Assembly (NCBI GenBank): GCA_028281325.1
Contig: JANQKC010000027.1
Coordinates: forward strand, 62,001-126,000
Length of the DNA stretch: 64,000 nucleotides
Reading direction: 5' to 3'
DNA from: Alphaproteobacteria bacterium
Lineage (GTDB): Bacteria; Pseudomonadota; Alphaproteobacteria; UBA8366
Part shown: positions 9,292 to 19,368 of the stretch, piece after piece
Layout of the letters: each line of letters starts with the position of its first letter
Numbering within the stretch: position 1 is the first letter of the stretch
Notes under the pieces: model-generated
Databases searched by the model: none
Told to the model about the DNA's origin: nothing
The model's input: only the letters and a program-made list of their open reading frames with translations
Translations under genes and position numbers: made by a program

Positions 9292-9852
9292 TCAGGAAAG
9301 CGGCGCCTTGTCCGCCGCCGAGGCACGTTGAGCGAGGCCTTCGTATTTCGACCAGTCCAGTTCCTGTTCTTCCAGGGTGTCCGGATCCCACATCTTACGC
9401 TCCAGGCCCAACACGTTGCCGCCGTAGACATGCAATCCGATGGCGGGCTGGTCGCTGGTGCATTCGGCCACATGGACGGCGCCGGCAGGCATGAAGATGA
9501 CGTCGCCCCGCGCAAGATCGATAGACCGCTCGTAGGTCAGCGACCCGTCGTCGTTGCGCGTATAGAGCGAGTTCTTTTCCGATCCCGACAGCACGAGGAT
9601 CGCCGCCCAGGTGCCGTGATCATGCGGCGGCGTGCGGCGGCCATCCGGGAACCGCACCTTCAGCAAGCTCAGATTCGGTGCGCGGTAGAACGCCTGCAAC
9701 GCATTGCCGCCGCTGCCCGTGAGATACGACATCGCATCGGCGACCCCGTCCAAGTCATCCTTGAGTTCGTTGATGACCGCAACCGCCGCCTTATGCGGGT
9801 AGTCATCCGCGGCCGTTTTCGAAAACCGTGCGACGAGTTCCGCGACGTCCAT
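9292..9852 (-). CDS. cupin / cysteine dioxygenase-like protein
   Basis: RTPPHDHGTWAAILVLSGSEKNSLY...GDVIFMPAGAVHVAE...IGLHVYGGN cupin motifs. Confidence 0.75.
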   Translation of the reverse strand: MDVAELVARFSKTAADDYPHKAAVAVINELKDDLDGVADAMSYLTGSGGNALQAFYRAPNLSLLKVRFPDGRRTPPHDHGTWAAILVLSGSEKNSLYTRNDDGSLTYERSIDLARGDVIFMPAGAVHVAECTSDQPAIGLHVYGGNVLGLERKMWDPDTLEEQELDWSKYEGLAQRASAADKAPLS

Positions 9853-10021
9853 GTCCTTGCTCCCGATTTCTGAAATTTCCTTGGCATCCTAAAATTATCA
9901 GATTGAGTTCCCGCCCGCATCTTCCGCCTGCGCGTATTGGTTGCTACCCTTTACACTCTTGCCCGCAACCCGCCGAACAGGCATCGTCCGCAAAACTCGC
10001 TGACCTATAGGAGACCCCCAT

Positions 10022-10867
10022 ATGCTTCGGACCGCCTTTACCGCCCTGGCCGCGCTCGTGTTGATGATTTCAAGCGTTAGCGCCGGCGCGCTGGACCGGA
10101 TCAAGGAAACAGGCGTGATCAAGATCGGCTATCGGACCGACGCGCCGCCTTTCTCCTACAAGACTTCCAGCGGTGAATTGGCGGGCTACAGCATCGCCTT
10201 GTGCCAAGCTGTGGCGGTGCAAATCGAGCAGCAGCACAAGCTCAAGAAGCTGTCGTTGGAATACGTGCCGGTGACGGCGGAGAACCGGTTCAAGATGATC
10301 CAGGACGGCAAGGCCGACCTGCTATGCGGCGCCACGACGGCGACCCTGTCGCGGCGTGAGACCGTCGACTTCTCGCTGCCGACCTTCATCGACGGCGCCA
10401 GCGTCTTGATGCGGGCCGGCGGACCGCAGACCTTTGGCGACCTGGAAGGCCGGAAGATCGGCGTGCGCGCGGGAACGACGACCGAGGACGCCCTGCGCAA
10501 TACCGTGAAGGATCTGTCGATGACGGTGGAAACCGTCGCGGTCCAGGACCACAAGGACGGCGTCGCCAAACTGCTGAACAACGATATCACCGCCTATTTC
10601 GCCGACCGCGCGATCCTGGTCTACCTCATGGCCGGAAGCGGCGCGGCCGACAGGCTGTTCCTGTCCGACCAGCAGCTCACCTACGAGCCCTACGCCCTTG
10701 CGCTGCCGAAGGGCGACGGCGACTTCCGCCTCGCCGTGGACCGCGCGCTCAGCCGCATCTACCGCTCGAGCGGGATCGGCGCCCTGTTCGCCAAGACGTT
10801 TGGTGCAAACGCACAACCGACGGCGGAATTACGGGCGCTGTATCGGATCAGCGCACTGCCGAACTGA
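10022..10867 (+). CDS. amino-acid ABC transporter substrate-binding protein
   Basis: signal peptide; IKIGYRTDAPPFSYKTSSGELAGYSIALCQAVA...DLLCGATTATLSRRETVDFSLPTF (SBP family 3). Confidence 0.88.
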   Translation: MLRTAFTALAALVLMISSVSAGALDRIKETGVIKIGYRTDAPPFSYKTSSGELAGYSIALCQAVAVQIEQQHKLKKLSLEYVPVTAENRFKMIQDGKADLLCGATTATLSRRETVDFSLPTFIDGASVLMRAGGPQTFGDLEGRKIGVRAGTTTEDALRNTVKDLSMTVETVAVQDHKDGVAKLLNNDITAYFADRAILVYLMAGSGAADRLFLSDQQLTYEPYALALPKGDGDFRLAVDRALSRIYRSSGIGALFAKTFGANAQPTAELRALYRISALPN

Positions 10868-11752
10868 TCAGGCCAGCGCCATCCGGGCTTCGGCTTCCAA
10901 GGCCGGCGTCCAGCCGTGCTCCATCATCGAGGCGCGCCAGTGAATACGCCGCTCCTCGGGCGGATAGTCGCCGGTCGCCGCGTGGACGAGGCAACGGTTG
11001 TCCCAAATGATCAGGTCGTCGACCTGCCACGCGTGCCGGTAATCGCCATCCGGTGATTCGACATAATCGGTGAGAGTCGCGATCAGGTCGTCGCTCTCGG
11101 CCCTGTCCAGACCTTCGACCTCCATCACTTGGCCCGGGTTGAAATAGATCGTCTTGCGCCCGGTTTCTGGGTGCACCCGGACCAGCGCATGCACCGCGGC
11201 GGGACGCACGCGATCTTCGTCCTCCAGCAGTTGCACCTCGCGTTTCAACCGGCCGCCGTATTTGTAGGACGCGCGCAGTCCTTCGATGCGGCGCTTCAGC
11301 GTATCCGGCAATGCGTCATAGATGGCATAGGCGTTGGAGAACAGCGTGTCGCCGCCCCGGCTCGGGATGGCGCGCGCGTAAAGCTGCGTCGCCTTGGCCG
11401 TGACATAGTCGTAGGAGGTATCCGTATGCCACACCGCGCCGCGCTTCACGAGATTGACCGACGGGGTCTTCTCCGCCCCCTTCTTCGTATCGACGATCTT
11501 GTTGTCCATGACCATCAGGTCGGGAAGGACGGGGTGGCGGCTCTTTTGCACGATATGCGGACGGACCGGGCCGTACCGCCGGCCATGGGCGAGGAAATCC
11601 TCCATCGCCAAGTCCTGGCCCCGGAACACCAATACGATACGGTCGAGGAAGGCGGCATAGATTTCGGCGAAATCGCCATCGTCGAGCGTCTTGAGATCGA
11701 CGCCGGATATCTCCGCGCCGATCTTGGCGCTCAGCGGTCGTATCTTCAGCAT
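10868..11752 (-). CDS. TauD/TfdA family Fe(II)/2OG dioxygenase
   Basis: KIGAEISGVDLKTLDD, AVWHTDTSYD (HxD), DLIIWDNRCLVHAATGDYPPEERRIHWR. Confidence 0.88.
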   Translation of the reverse strand: MLKIRPLSAKIGAEISGVDLKTLDDGDFAEIYAAFLDRIVLVFRGQDLAMEDFLAHGRRYGPVRPHIVQKSRHPVLPDLMVMDNKIVDTKKGAEKTPSVNLVKRGAVWHTDTSYDYVTAKATQLYARAIPSRGGDTLFSNAYAIYDALPDTLKRRIEGLRASYKYGGRLKREVQLLEDEDRVRPAAVHALVRVHPETGRKTIYFNPGQVMEVEGLDRAESDDLIATLTDYVESPDGDYRHAWQVDDLIIWDNRCLVHAATGDYPPEERRIHWRASMMEHGWTPALEAEARMALA

Positions 11753-11777
11753 GGTGGCGTCTCCTCTGTCGGAGCGA

Positions 11778-12632
11778 CTATTCCGCCGCCGCGCAGCTTC
11801 CATCCGCCGTATCCGCGATCGACACACGCCAGTGGATACGGTCCTCCTCCGGCGGATAATCGCCGGCCGCCTTATGGACCAGGCACCGGTTATCCCAGAT
11901 CACGATGTCGCCCACCCGCCATGCGTGACTGTATTCCGCGTCCGGTTGGATCATCAAATCGGCAAGCTCCGCGATGACGTCGGCGCTCTGCCGTTCCTCC
12001 AGGCCGTCGATATAGACGATCTTACCGGGGTCGAAATACAGCGACGTGCGACCGGTTTCCCGATGGGTGCGGAACAGCGGGTGCAGCACCGGTGTCCAGT
12101 CGCGGTCCTCCTCGTTCAACAGCGTCCGCGCCACCTTGCTGCTGCTGTAGATGTAAGCGCCCTTGCGTCCCTCCAGCAGGGTTTTCAAGCGGTCCGGCAA
12201 GGCGTCATAGGCCATGTACATGCTGGCGAAATGCGTATTCCCGCCCCGGCTCGGCACCGCCAGGGCATAAAGCTGGGTCGCCTTGAACGGCACTTCGTCG
12301 TAGGCGCCGTCGGTATGGAAGCTGAAACCGCCGCGACGGTAGACCGCGTCGATCAGCTTGCCGTCGGAATCGAACTTATTGGTCCCCAGCATCGTGATCT
12401 CAGGGTAGTCCGGATGCCGGGTGGATTTGGACGGGTGTAAGGCGATCTCGCCGCACCGCCGGCTGTAGCGGAGGAAGTCGTCGATTTCGAGCTCTTGATC
12501 GCGCACCACGATGACGCCGTATTTCAGCCACGCCGCGTAGATCGGCGCGAAGCCGTCGTCGTCGATTTGCCTCACATCGACGCCGGTAATCTCGCCGCCG
12601 ATATTCGGTCCTAAGGAACGGACTTGCAGCAT
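11778..12632 (-). CDS. TauD/TfdA family Fe(II)/2OG dioxygenase (tandem paralog)
   Basis: NIGGEITGVDVRQIDDDGF, FSFHTDGAYDE (HxD), DIVIWDNRCLVHKAAGDYPPEEDRIHWR. Confidence 0.88.
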   Translation of the reverse strand: MLQVRSLGPNIGGEITGVDVRQIDDDGFAPIYAAWLKYGVIVVRDQELEIDDFLRYSRRCGEIALHPSKSTRHPDYPEITMLGTNKFDSDGKLIDAVYRRGGFSFHTDGAYDEVPFKATQLYALAVPSRGGNTHFASMYMAYDALPDRLKTLLEGRKGAYIYSSSKVARTLLNEEDRDWTPVLHPLFRTHRETGRTSLYFDPGKIVYIDGLEERQSADVIAELADLMIQPDAEYSHAWRVGDIVIWDNRCLVHKAAGDYPPEEDRIHWRVSIADTADGSCAAAE

Positions 12633-12770
12633 TGCTCGCCCCCTCTCCTAACCAACTGTCGAAGTGAACTGACGCGGTGCGACCAAGGATATCCATCGTC
12701 ACAACCGGTGACAAATTGATGCCCGCCCGCGCCGCCGCGAACATCCCCTGCGATGGCCGACCGGGACGTT

Positions 12771-13250
12771 CTAGGCCCCCGTCTCCTCGTCGTTATTCAC
12801 CTCGGCCTTCACTTCCCACCGTCCGCCGTCGTTCTGCTGCCAGTAGGTCATCTTGAACCCGGCGTCCTTGCAACTCTTCCAACGGTCGCGCGCGCGGGCC
12901 ACGGCTTCGTCGTCGCGGCCGTCGAACATGTCGCAACAGAGGTCGTAGCTCTCCAGCTTGGACGATTCCGCCCCATCGACCAGAAACAGCACGGTCGCGT
13001 CGTTCGGATTCTCGTCCTCGTGGGTCAGCCAAACCGGCTGCAATTCGGGATAGCCCTCCCGCCGCGTGCCGTGCGGCAGGAAACCGTCCTTCTTGTAGGT
13101 CCAGAGCTGGTTGTTCAGCGCCTCGACGCGCTGCTCGGTCCCGATCAGGACAACGGCGCGCCAATCGCGCTCCAGCGTCTTTTCCAGAAGCTGCGGCAAT
13201 GCCCGTTCGAGGGGCAACCGTTGCAGATGATAGAACCGAACCTCCGTCAC
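12771..13250 (-). CDS. holC: DNA polymerase III chi subunit
   Basis: GTG start; TEVRFYHLQRLPLERALPQLLEKTLERDWRAVVLIGTEQRVEALNNQLWTYKKDGFLPHG, immediately downstream of pepA. Confidence 0.88.
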   Translation of the reverse strand: MTEVRFYHLQRLPLERALPQLLEKTLERDWRAVVLIGTEQRVEALNNQLWTYKKDGFLPHGTRREGYPELQPVWLTHEDENPNDATVLFLVDGAESSKLESYDLCCDMFDGRDDEAVARARDRWKSCKDAGFKMTYWQQNDGGRWEVKAEVNNDEETGA

Positions 13251-13267
13251 GACGCCGGGCCGCCCTC

Positions 13268-14746
13268 CTACCGCTCGTAGTGATCCTTGATCAGCCGGTC
13301 GAGCAGGCGGACCCCATAACCGGTCCCCCCTTTCGGCACGGTATCGGCGGTCTTGTTCGACCAGGCCATCCCGGCGATATCGAGATGCGCCCACGGCACC
13401 TTGTTGGTGAAACGCTGCAGGAACTGCGCCGCCGTGATCGAACCGGCATCGCGGCCGCCGATATTCTTCATGTCGGCGACATCCGTGTTCAGCATCTTGT
13501 CGTAGGCGTCGTCGATCGGCATCCGCCACACCTTCTCGCCGGTGGCGTCGCCGGCCGCCGAGAGCCGCTCGCTGAGGGTATCGTCGTTGGAGAACATGCC
13601 GGCATATTCGTGGCCAAGGCTGACGATGATCGCACCGGTCAGCGTCGCCAGATCGATCATGAAACGCGGCTTGAAACGGTCTTGGCAATACCAGAGCGCA
13701 TCGGCAAGCACCAACCGCCCTTCCGCGTCGGTATTCAACACCTCGATCGTCTGCCCGGACATCGACGTGACAATATCGCCCGGCCGCTGCGCGTTGCCGT
13801 CCGGCATGTTCTCCACCAGGCCGATGATGCCGATCACGTTCGCCTTGGACTTTCGCCCGGCGACCGCCTTCATCAGGCCGGAAACGGTGCCGGCGCCGCC
13901 CATGTCCCATTTCATGTCGCCCATGCCCGCGGGCGGCTTCAGCGAGATACCGCCGGTATCGAAGGTCACGCCCTTGCCGATGAACGCGACCGGCTTGCGC
14001 GTCTTGGGGCCACCGTTCCACTGCATGACGACGAGTTGACTTTCACGGCGCGACCCCTGGCCGACGCCCAAAAGGGATCCCATGCCGAGCTTCGCCATCT
14101 GCTTTTCGCCCAGCACTTCGACCTTGACGCCGAGCGACGTCAGTTTGCGGGCCTCGCGCGCAAATGTCGCGGGATAGAGCTTGTTGGGCGGCTCGGAGAC
14201 CAAGTCGCGCGTGAAGAACACGCCGTCCGCCACCTTGCCGAGCGGGCCGAACGCCCGCCGTGCGGCCGCCGCCCCCTTCACCGAAATCTTCAGCGCCGTC
14301 AGGCTGTGCTTCTTCATCGGCCGCTTCTTCGTGCGGTACTTAGCGAATTGGTAGCTGCGCAACAAGGCGCCATAGGCGATCTGCACCGCCATGTCGCGCT
14401 GCCCCTTGCCGCCGAAATCGACCGCGACCGATGCCGTCTTCTCGCCGGCGCCGGCGAGATGGGCGAAGAGTCGTCCCCCAAGGTCGGCCTGCTCCCGCTC
14501 CGACATCTCCTCCTTGCCGAGGCCGACCAAAACGATCCGGCTCACGGCAATCCCGGCCGGCGCGACCACGTCGAGAATCTGCTTTGCCTTGCCTTCGAAG
14601 GAGCCATGCTTCAGCGCCCGGGTCAGCGCGCCGTCGGTGGCGTTATCGACATCCTTGGCCACGACGCCAAGTTTCTTGCCGTCCGGCACGCCCAAAACAA
14701 GTGCGCCCGACTTGGGCAACGAAGGTTCGGCGAAGGAAATTTTCAT
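13268..14746 (-). CDS. pepA: leucyl aminopeptidase
   Basis: M17 signature NTDAEGRLVLADAL; GKGVTFDTGGISLKP; start at MKISFAEPS. Confidence 0.95.
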   Translation of the reverse strand: MKISFAEPSLPKSGALVLGVPDGKKLGVVAKDVDNATDGALTRALKHGSFEGKAKQILDVVAPAGIAVSRIVLVGLGKEEMSEREQADLGGRLFAHLAGAGEKTASVAVDFGGKGQRDMAVQIAYGALLRSYQFAKYRTKKRPMKKHSLTALKISVKGAAAARRAFGPLGKVADGVFFTRDLVSEPPNKLYPATFAREARKLTSLGVKVEVLGEKQMAKLGMGSLLGVGQGSRRESQLVVMQWNGGPKTRKPVAFIGKGVTFDTGGISLKPPAGMGDMKWDMGGAGTVSGLMKAVAGRKSKANVIGIIGLVENMPDGNAQRPGDIVTSMSGQTIEVLNTDAEGRLVLADALWYCQDRFKPRFMIDLATLTGAIIVSLGHEYAGMFSNDDTLSERLSAAGDATGEKVWRMPIDDAYDKMLNTDVADMKNIGGRDAGSITAAQFLQRFTNKVPWAHLDIAGMAWSNKTADTVPKGGTGYGVRLLDRLIKDHYER

Positions 14747-15042
14747 ATGCACCTCTCGACGTTCAGGATCATGACTTTCTTGTGAACAATATCTACCGAT
14801 GGACGCTGCCATCAGCCCCGGAAACACCGCAATCTATCGTTCTTCGGGAAAAATGGAAGCCCGCCGGCGCCGCCCATGCCCAATTGATATCACAGACGCG
14901 CGCCCGTGGCGGCGCAAACAGCGTTGACCCCGCAAGCCGCGATCGATACAGCTTGTTCCGTAACGCATTGGGATTCGGATGCGGCGCTTAGTGTCTGCCG
15001 CACCGGCTGGCGATTTCACAACGCGGAGCACCATCGACAGGC

Positions 15043-16218
15043 ATGAAGAGCATCACCTGGTACATCGTGCGCCAAGTGACAGCGGTAACGCTGTTGGCGG
15101 CGTTCGTGCTGTGTTTCATGGTTTGGTTGTTCCGCTCGCTGGATATCGTCGACATGATGCTCAACCGTGGGCTTGCGCTGTCGGACTTCCTGCATTTCGC
15201 ATCTCTTCAACTGCCGCGGTTCTTCCTGTTCGTCGGCCCCATGGCTGTCTTCGGCGCAGCGCTCTTCACCTATAACAAAATGATCATGGACAGCGAGCTG
15301 ATCGTCCTCCGCTCCGCGGGCCTCAGCCCTTTCACCTTGGCAAAGCCGGTCATCATCGTCGGAGCCGTCGTCTCGATCTTCTCACTCTTCCTCAGCGTCT
15401 ATCTCGTTCCGCTGACCTATCGGGAATTCAAGGAACTTGAGTTCAAGTACCGTCAGGACCTCCCGAAACTGTTGTTGCAGGAGGGTGTCTTTACCAATTT
15501 GATGGCCGGTATCACGGTATATTTCAAAGACGTCGGGGAAGACGGCGAACTGCGTAATGTCATTATTCACGACAACCGGAACCGCGCCCAGCCGATGACG
15601 TATGTCGCGGACTGGGGGCGACTGATGGAATCCCGGAACGGCCAATGGATGGCGGAACTCTCACAGGGCAGCGGCCAGGTACTCAAGCGCGGCGTCTCCG
15701 AATGCGGCCCGGAGGAAGCGGCGGCTGGAACGGCAACCGGCTGTGCCTTTCCCCGCTTCGAGTATTTCATCGGCGACCGCGCGGATAACTTCAGCCTCAA
15801 TCTCTTCGACAATGACAAGGAGCGTACCGGTCGGAAAACGCGCGAGTACTTCCTGATGGAGCTATACAACGCCGCGCCGGACAACCCGCGCCGTCCGACC
15901 TTCCTCGCGGAATTTCACAGTCGCCTTACGAAACCCTTCCTGCCGCTAACCTGCGCGCTGCTCGGCGTCGCCATTATCCTGTCGGGCAACTTCAATCGCC
16001 GCGGTCAACTGAAACTGATCCTGCTGGCGGTCGGGGTCGCCGGGGCGATCATCATCGGGAACCACGTGCTGCACAATTACGCGCCGCGATTCCCAGTGCT
16101 GAACATAGCCATGTATGCCAACGTGGTGCTGCCGATCATCATAAGCCTGATGATCCTCTTGTTCCCGCGGCGACTTGGGCGACCGTCCGCGCCGGCAATC
16201 GGCCCGCCGGCGACCTAG
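15043..16218 (+). CDS. lptF: LPS export ABC transporter permease LptF
   Basis: ITWYIVRQVTAVTLLAAFVLCFMVWLFRSLDIVDMML...YjgP/YjgQ architecture; ahead of the lptG-lptD block. Confidence 0.9.
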   Translation: MKSITWYIVRQVTAVTLLAAFVLCFMVWLFRSLDIVDMMLNRGLALSDFLHFASLQLPRFFLFVGPMAVFGAALFTYNKMIMDSELIVLRSAGLSPFTLAKPVIIVGAVVSIFSLFLSVYLVPLTYREFKELEFKYRQDLPKLLLQEGVFTNLMAGITVYFKDVGEDGELRNVIIHDNRNRAQPMTYVADWGRLMESRNGQWMAELSQGSGQVLKRGVSECGPEEAAAGTATGCAFPRFEYFIGDRADNFSLNLFDNDKERTGRKTREYFLMELYNAAPDNPRRPTFLAEFHSRLTKPFLPLTCALLGVAIILSGNFNRRGQLKLILLAVGVAGAIIIGNHVLHNYAPRFPVLNIAMYANVVLPIIISLMILLFPRRLGRPSAPAIGPPAT

Positions 16219-16970
16219 ATACTCAGCCGTTTGAAGATCGGTTCCGGAATGGATTTGATGATCGTCATGATCAGAAACCAGAAATTGGGGAAATAGGCCG
16301 TTTCCCGCCCCTTGTCGCTGAGCCGCAAACAAGCGGCCGCGCACGCCTCCGGCGACGCGACGAGGAAGAGGCCCGGCAATCCGAATGTCATATCGGTGTC
16401 GAGGAAACCGGCCTTGACCGTCGTTACCGACACGCCCGCGGGAAACAGGCGTGCCCGCAGGCCCTGCAAGTACAGGTTCAACGCGCCCTTCGCCGATCCA
16501 TAGAGATAGTTTTTCCGGCGACCGCGATCGCCCGCGACGGATGACAGAACCACCAAGCGACCGTCGCCTTGCTTTTCCAAGATCGGGGCCAAGCGGTCGA
16601 GAATGGAGACGGCGCCCAGGTAATTCACATTGACGGTCTGGCGCGCAAGATCGAAATCCTCGTCGGTGGCGTCCTGCTCGTGCATCGCGCCGAACAGCAG
16701 GAAGACATCGATTGCCGTATCGCGGCGCGCGCAGTCCGCGGCAAAATCCGCATGGCTATCGAAATCCTCGGCGTCGAACGCCACGACATCGACGAAGACG
16801 CCGGCGCGCAGCGCGACATCGGCCGCCGTGCGGTTCAGGTCGTCGGTGTCCCGCCCGGCAAGCACGATATCCGCCCCTTGCCGCGCGGCGAGGCGGGCAA
16901 AGGCCCGGCCCACCGACGACGACGCGCCGAGCACCAGCCAGGTTCGCTTCTGCGGTGCCGTCTCGCTCAT
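16215..16970 (-). CDS. SDR oxidoreductase, DprE2-like (decaprenylphosphoryl-2-keto-ribose reductase family)
   Basis: LVLGASSSVGRAFARLAA; VVLSSVAGDRGRRKNYLYGSAKGALNLYLQGLRARLFPAGVSVTTVKAGFLDTDMT; adjacent to DprE1-like gene with ATGA overlap. Confidence 0.82.
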   Translation of the reverse strand: MSETAPQKRTWLVLGASSSVGRAFARLAARQGADIVLAGRDTDDLNRTAADVALRAGVFVDVVAFDAEDFDSHADFAADCARRDTAIDVFLLFGAMHEQDATDEDFDLARQTVNVNYLGAVSILDRLAPILEKQGDGRLVVLSSVAGDRGRRKNYLYGSAKGALNLYLQGLRARLFPAGVSVTTVKAGFLDTDMTFGLPGLFLVASPEACAAACLRLSDKGRETAYFPNFWFLIMTIIKSIPEPIFKRLSI

Positions 16971-18307
16971 CGGCCGGGTCCTCGAATGCCAAGACGCAAC
17001 GCTTGATCGGACATGAAAAGCCCCTTCGGGTCGACGTGTTCCAGGACGGCGCGAAACTCGCGCAACGCCGGGTACATACGGGCAAACCCCGCCTCAGACA
17101 TCATCGAATCCTTCGCAAGGTAAATCCGGCCGCCGTAATCGAGGGTGATGTCCTCGAGCCGTTGCAGCAGATCGGTCACGCCGGCGCGCGCTGGGAAATC
17201 CAAGGCCAACGTGTACCCGCGCACCGGGAAGGACAGGTGCCCGCGCCCCTCGCCGCCCATTGTCTTCAAGACCGCAAGAAAGGAGGCGGACCCGGACGCC
17301 GAAATCTCTTCCAGCAGACTCCGGATTCCGGAGGCGCCGCCTTCTTCCGGCACCACGCACTGGAATTGATGAAATCCGGCCCGTCCATACAGCCGGTTCC
17401 AGTCATGAAGAGCGTCGAGCGGATGGAAAAACGCCGTCAGCGATTTCTTGCTCACCTCGCCGCCGTCCGGCACGCGGCGGTAATAAACCTCGTTGAAGGC
17501 AGACATGGTCAGACGATTGAGCAGTATCCCGGGCATGTCGAACGGCACTCGAAGCCGGCGCGGCGCCTTGTCCGGAATACCGGCGGGGGACGGGTCGGCA
17601 AGTTCCAGGACGCCGCGACCCAATTTTGCCCCGCGCGCCAGCGCATCGATCCATCCGACCGAATAGGTCGCCCGGTCCCGATGCTCCGCGAACAATTCGA
17701 AGAAATGATCCAGATCGCGCACCCGCATTTCCGTGACCTGCACCGCGTTCGACGGCATCGGCAGCACCTTTATGCAGACGGTAACGATGATGCCCGTCAG
17801 GCCAACGCCACCGATGGTCGCCGCGAAAAGGTCGCCATCGTTGTCCGGCGCGACCTGCTTGACCGTGCCGTCCGCCATCAACAGGTCGAACCAGCACACA
17901 TGGTCGCCGATGCTGCCATGCCGGTCATGATTCTTGCCGTGCACGTCATTCGCCACGATACCGCCAACCGTGGCGAACCCCGTGCCCGGCACCGCCGGCA
18001 GCGAGTAGCCACGCGGCACCAGGAAGGCCTGCATATCCGCGACGGTGATGCCCGGCTCGCACACGACCACCTGCTCGGTTTCGTCGAACGCGAGGATGCG
18101 GTCCAACCGTTCAGTCAACAACGCCGCCCCACCGGTGCGGACGGCGGAATCGCCATAGCTGCGCCCGCCGCCATAGGCAACGACGTTTTCCGCGCCGGCC
18201 GCGCGAACCAAGTCGGCGGCCGCGGAAATCCGTTCCGGACGGTACGCGGAAACCGCCGCCGCCGTCGTACGCCCCCAACCGCTAAGCTCTAGCTGCTTAA
18301 ATCTCAT
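16967..18307 (-). CDS. FAD-binding oxidoreductase, DprE1-like (decaprenylphosphoryl-ribose oxidase family)
   Basis: LSGWGRTTAA; YGGGRSYGDSAV; VPGTGFATVGGIVANDVHGKNHDRHGSIGDHV; PLDALHDWNRLYGRAGFHQFQCVVP; IYLAKDSMMS. Confidence 0.87.
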   Translation of the reverse strand: MRFKQLELSGWGRTTAAAVSAYRPERISAAADLVRAAGAENVVAYGGGRSYGDSAVRTGGAALLTERLDRILAFDETEQVVVCEPGITVADMQAFLVPRGYSLPAVPGTGFATVGGIVANDVHGKNHDRHGSIGDHVCWFDLLMADGTVKQVAPDNDGDLFAATIGGVGLTGIIVTVCIKVLPMPSNAVQVTEMRVRDLDHFFELFAEHRDRATYSVGWIDALARGAKLGRGVLELADPSPAGIPDKAPRRLRVPFDMPGILLNRLTMSAFNEVYYRRVPDGGEVSKKSLTAFFHPLDALHDWNRLYGRAGFHQFQCVVPEEGGASGIRSLLEEISASGSASFLAVLKTMGGEGRGHLSFPVRGYTLALDFPARAGVTDLLQRLEDITLDYGGRIYLAKDSMMSEAGFARMYPALREFRAVLEHVDPKGLFMSDQALRLGIRGPGR

Positions 18308-18388
18308 TCATGGAATCCGAACGGTGCTGTCGACGCGCAACACGCCGTAGGTAAGAACGCCATCGGGGTTATACGCCATCCCAGCGAC

Positions 18389-19303
18389 TTAGAAATGAAT
18401 CATGTAAGCGTAAGTTGCCAGCCATCCGGAAACGCACGCCAGCAAGAACCCATCCTTGAACAAAAGGTCGGTCGGCGACCCCGATCGTTCGTAGACGACG
18501 GTGAGTTGGACATACCGGAAAATGCCGGCAATGACATAGGGAACCGTCAGATAAATATTCTTGCTTCCAAGTCGCTTCATCGCATCGCCGTCGAGTGTGA
18601 ATATCAGATAGGAAATCAACAGCGCCGATAAAGTGACGACGATGCAGATATCGAGAAATGGTTTGGTGTATCCGTCGAGGCTGGCGCGATGCTCAGTCCC
18701 GATCTCGAGCGACACATCGTCGCGGCGCTTGGCCAATGCAATGAACAACGCCAGCAACCCGCCGCAAACCTGGATCCATGGCGTGGGATCAATGTCGATC
18801 ACGGTGGCGCCCGCATAGAGCCGCAGGACGAACCCGACGGAGATCACCATCACGTCGACAATGGATATCTTCTTCAGACCGAGGCTGTATCCCGCATTGA
18901 TCGCGAGATAGGCGATCAGCGCGACCGCCGCCAACGGAGCTTTCCAAATGGCCAGCAGCATTCCGCTGAGCACGAGCAACAGCGCCAGAACCATGGCGGC
19001 GGCAGCCGAAACCCGACCGGACGCAACCGGCCGATTCCGTTTCGATGGATGCAGCCGATCGCTTTCGCAATCGCGCGCATCGTTGAAGCAGTAGACGCCG
19101 CTGGACACGAGGCAGAATGCCGCAAACACCACCAGAACGATGCCGACGTTATCCACCGTTACGGCGGCCGGCGTGAAGAAAATCGGCGCGAAGACGAAGG
19201 TGTTCTTCACCCACTGTTTCGGGCGCATCAACGCGAAGGCAGCGGCGATGAAACCGGTGCGCTTCCGCGACGCGTTCCGTTCGGTTGTCTCCGTGGTGAT
19301 CAA
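18389..19303 (-). CDS. UbiA-family polyprenyl-phosphate phosphoribosyltransferase-like (DPPR synthase family)
   Basis: MRPKQWVKNTFVFAPIFF; CFNDARDCESDRLHPSKRNRPVASGRVS; LGLKKISIVDVMVISVGFVLRLYAGATVI. Confidence 0.87.
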   Translation of the reverse strand: MITTETTERNASRKRTGFIAAAFALMRPKQWVKNTFVFAPIFFTPAAVTVDNVGIVLVVFAAFCLVSSGVYCFNDARDCESDRLHPSKRNRPVASGRVSAAAAMVLALLLVLSGMLLAIWKAPLAAVALIAYLAINAGYSLGLKKISIVDVMVISVGFVLRLYAGATVIDIDPTPWIQVCGGLLALFIALAKRRDDVSLEIGTEHRASLDGYTKPFLDICIVVTLSALLISYLIFTLDGDAMKRLGSKNIYLTVPYVIAGIFRYVQLTVVYERSGSPTDLLFKDGFLLACVSGWLATYAYMIHF

Positions 19304-19368
19304 GACGTTAATCCGCCGCTTCCGTGTCCGCGATCCGGGTCATCACGCAGAAATATTGCATGAGCCGA

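Noticed and set aside
13199-14785. 528 aa plus-strand ORF
   Set aside because: Fully antisense to pepA, no recognisable motifs; typical high-GC shadow ORF.
16712-18292. 526 aa plus-strand ORF
   Set aside because: Antisense to the DprE1-like gene, no domain signatures.
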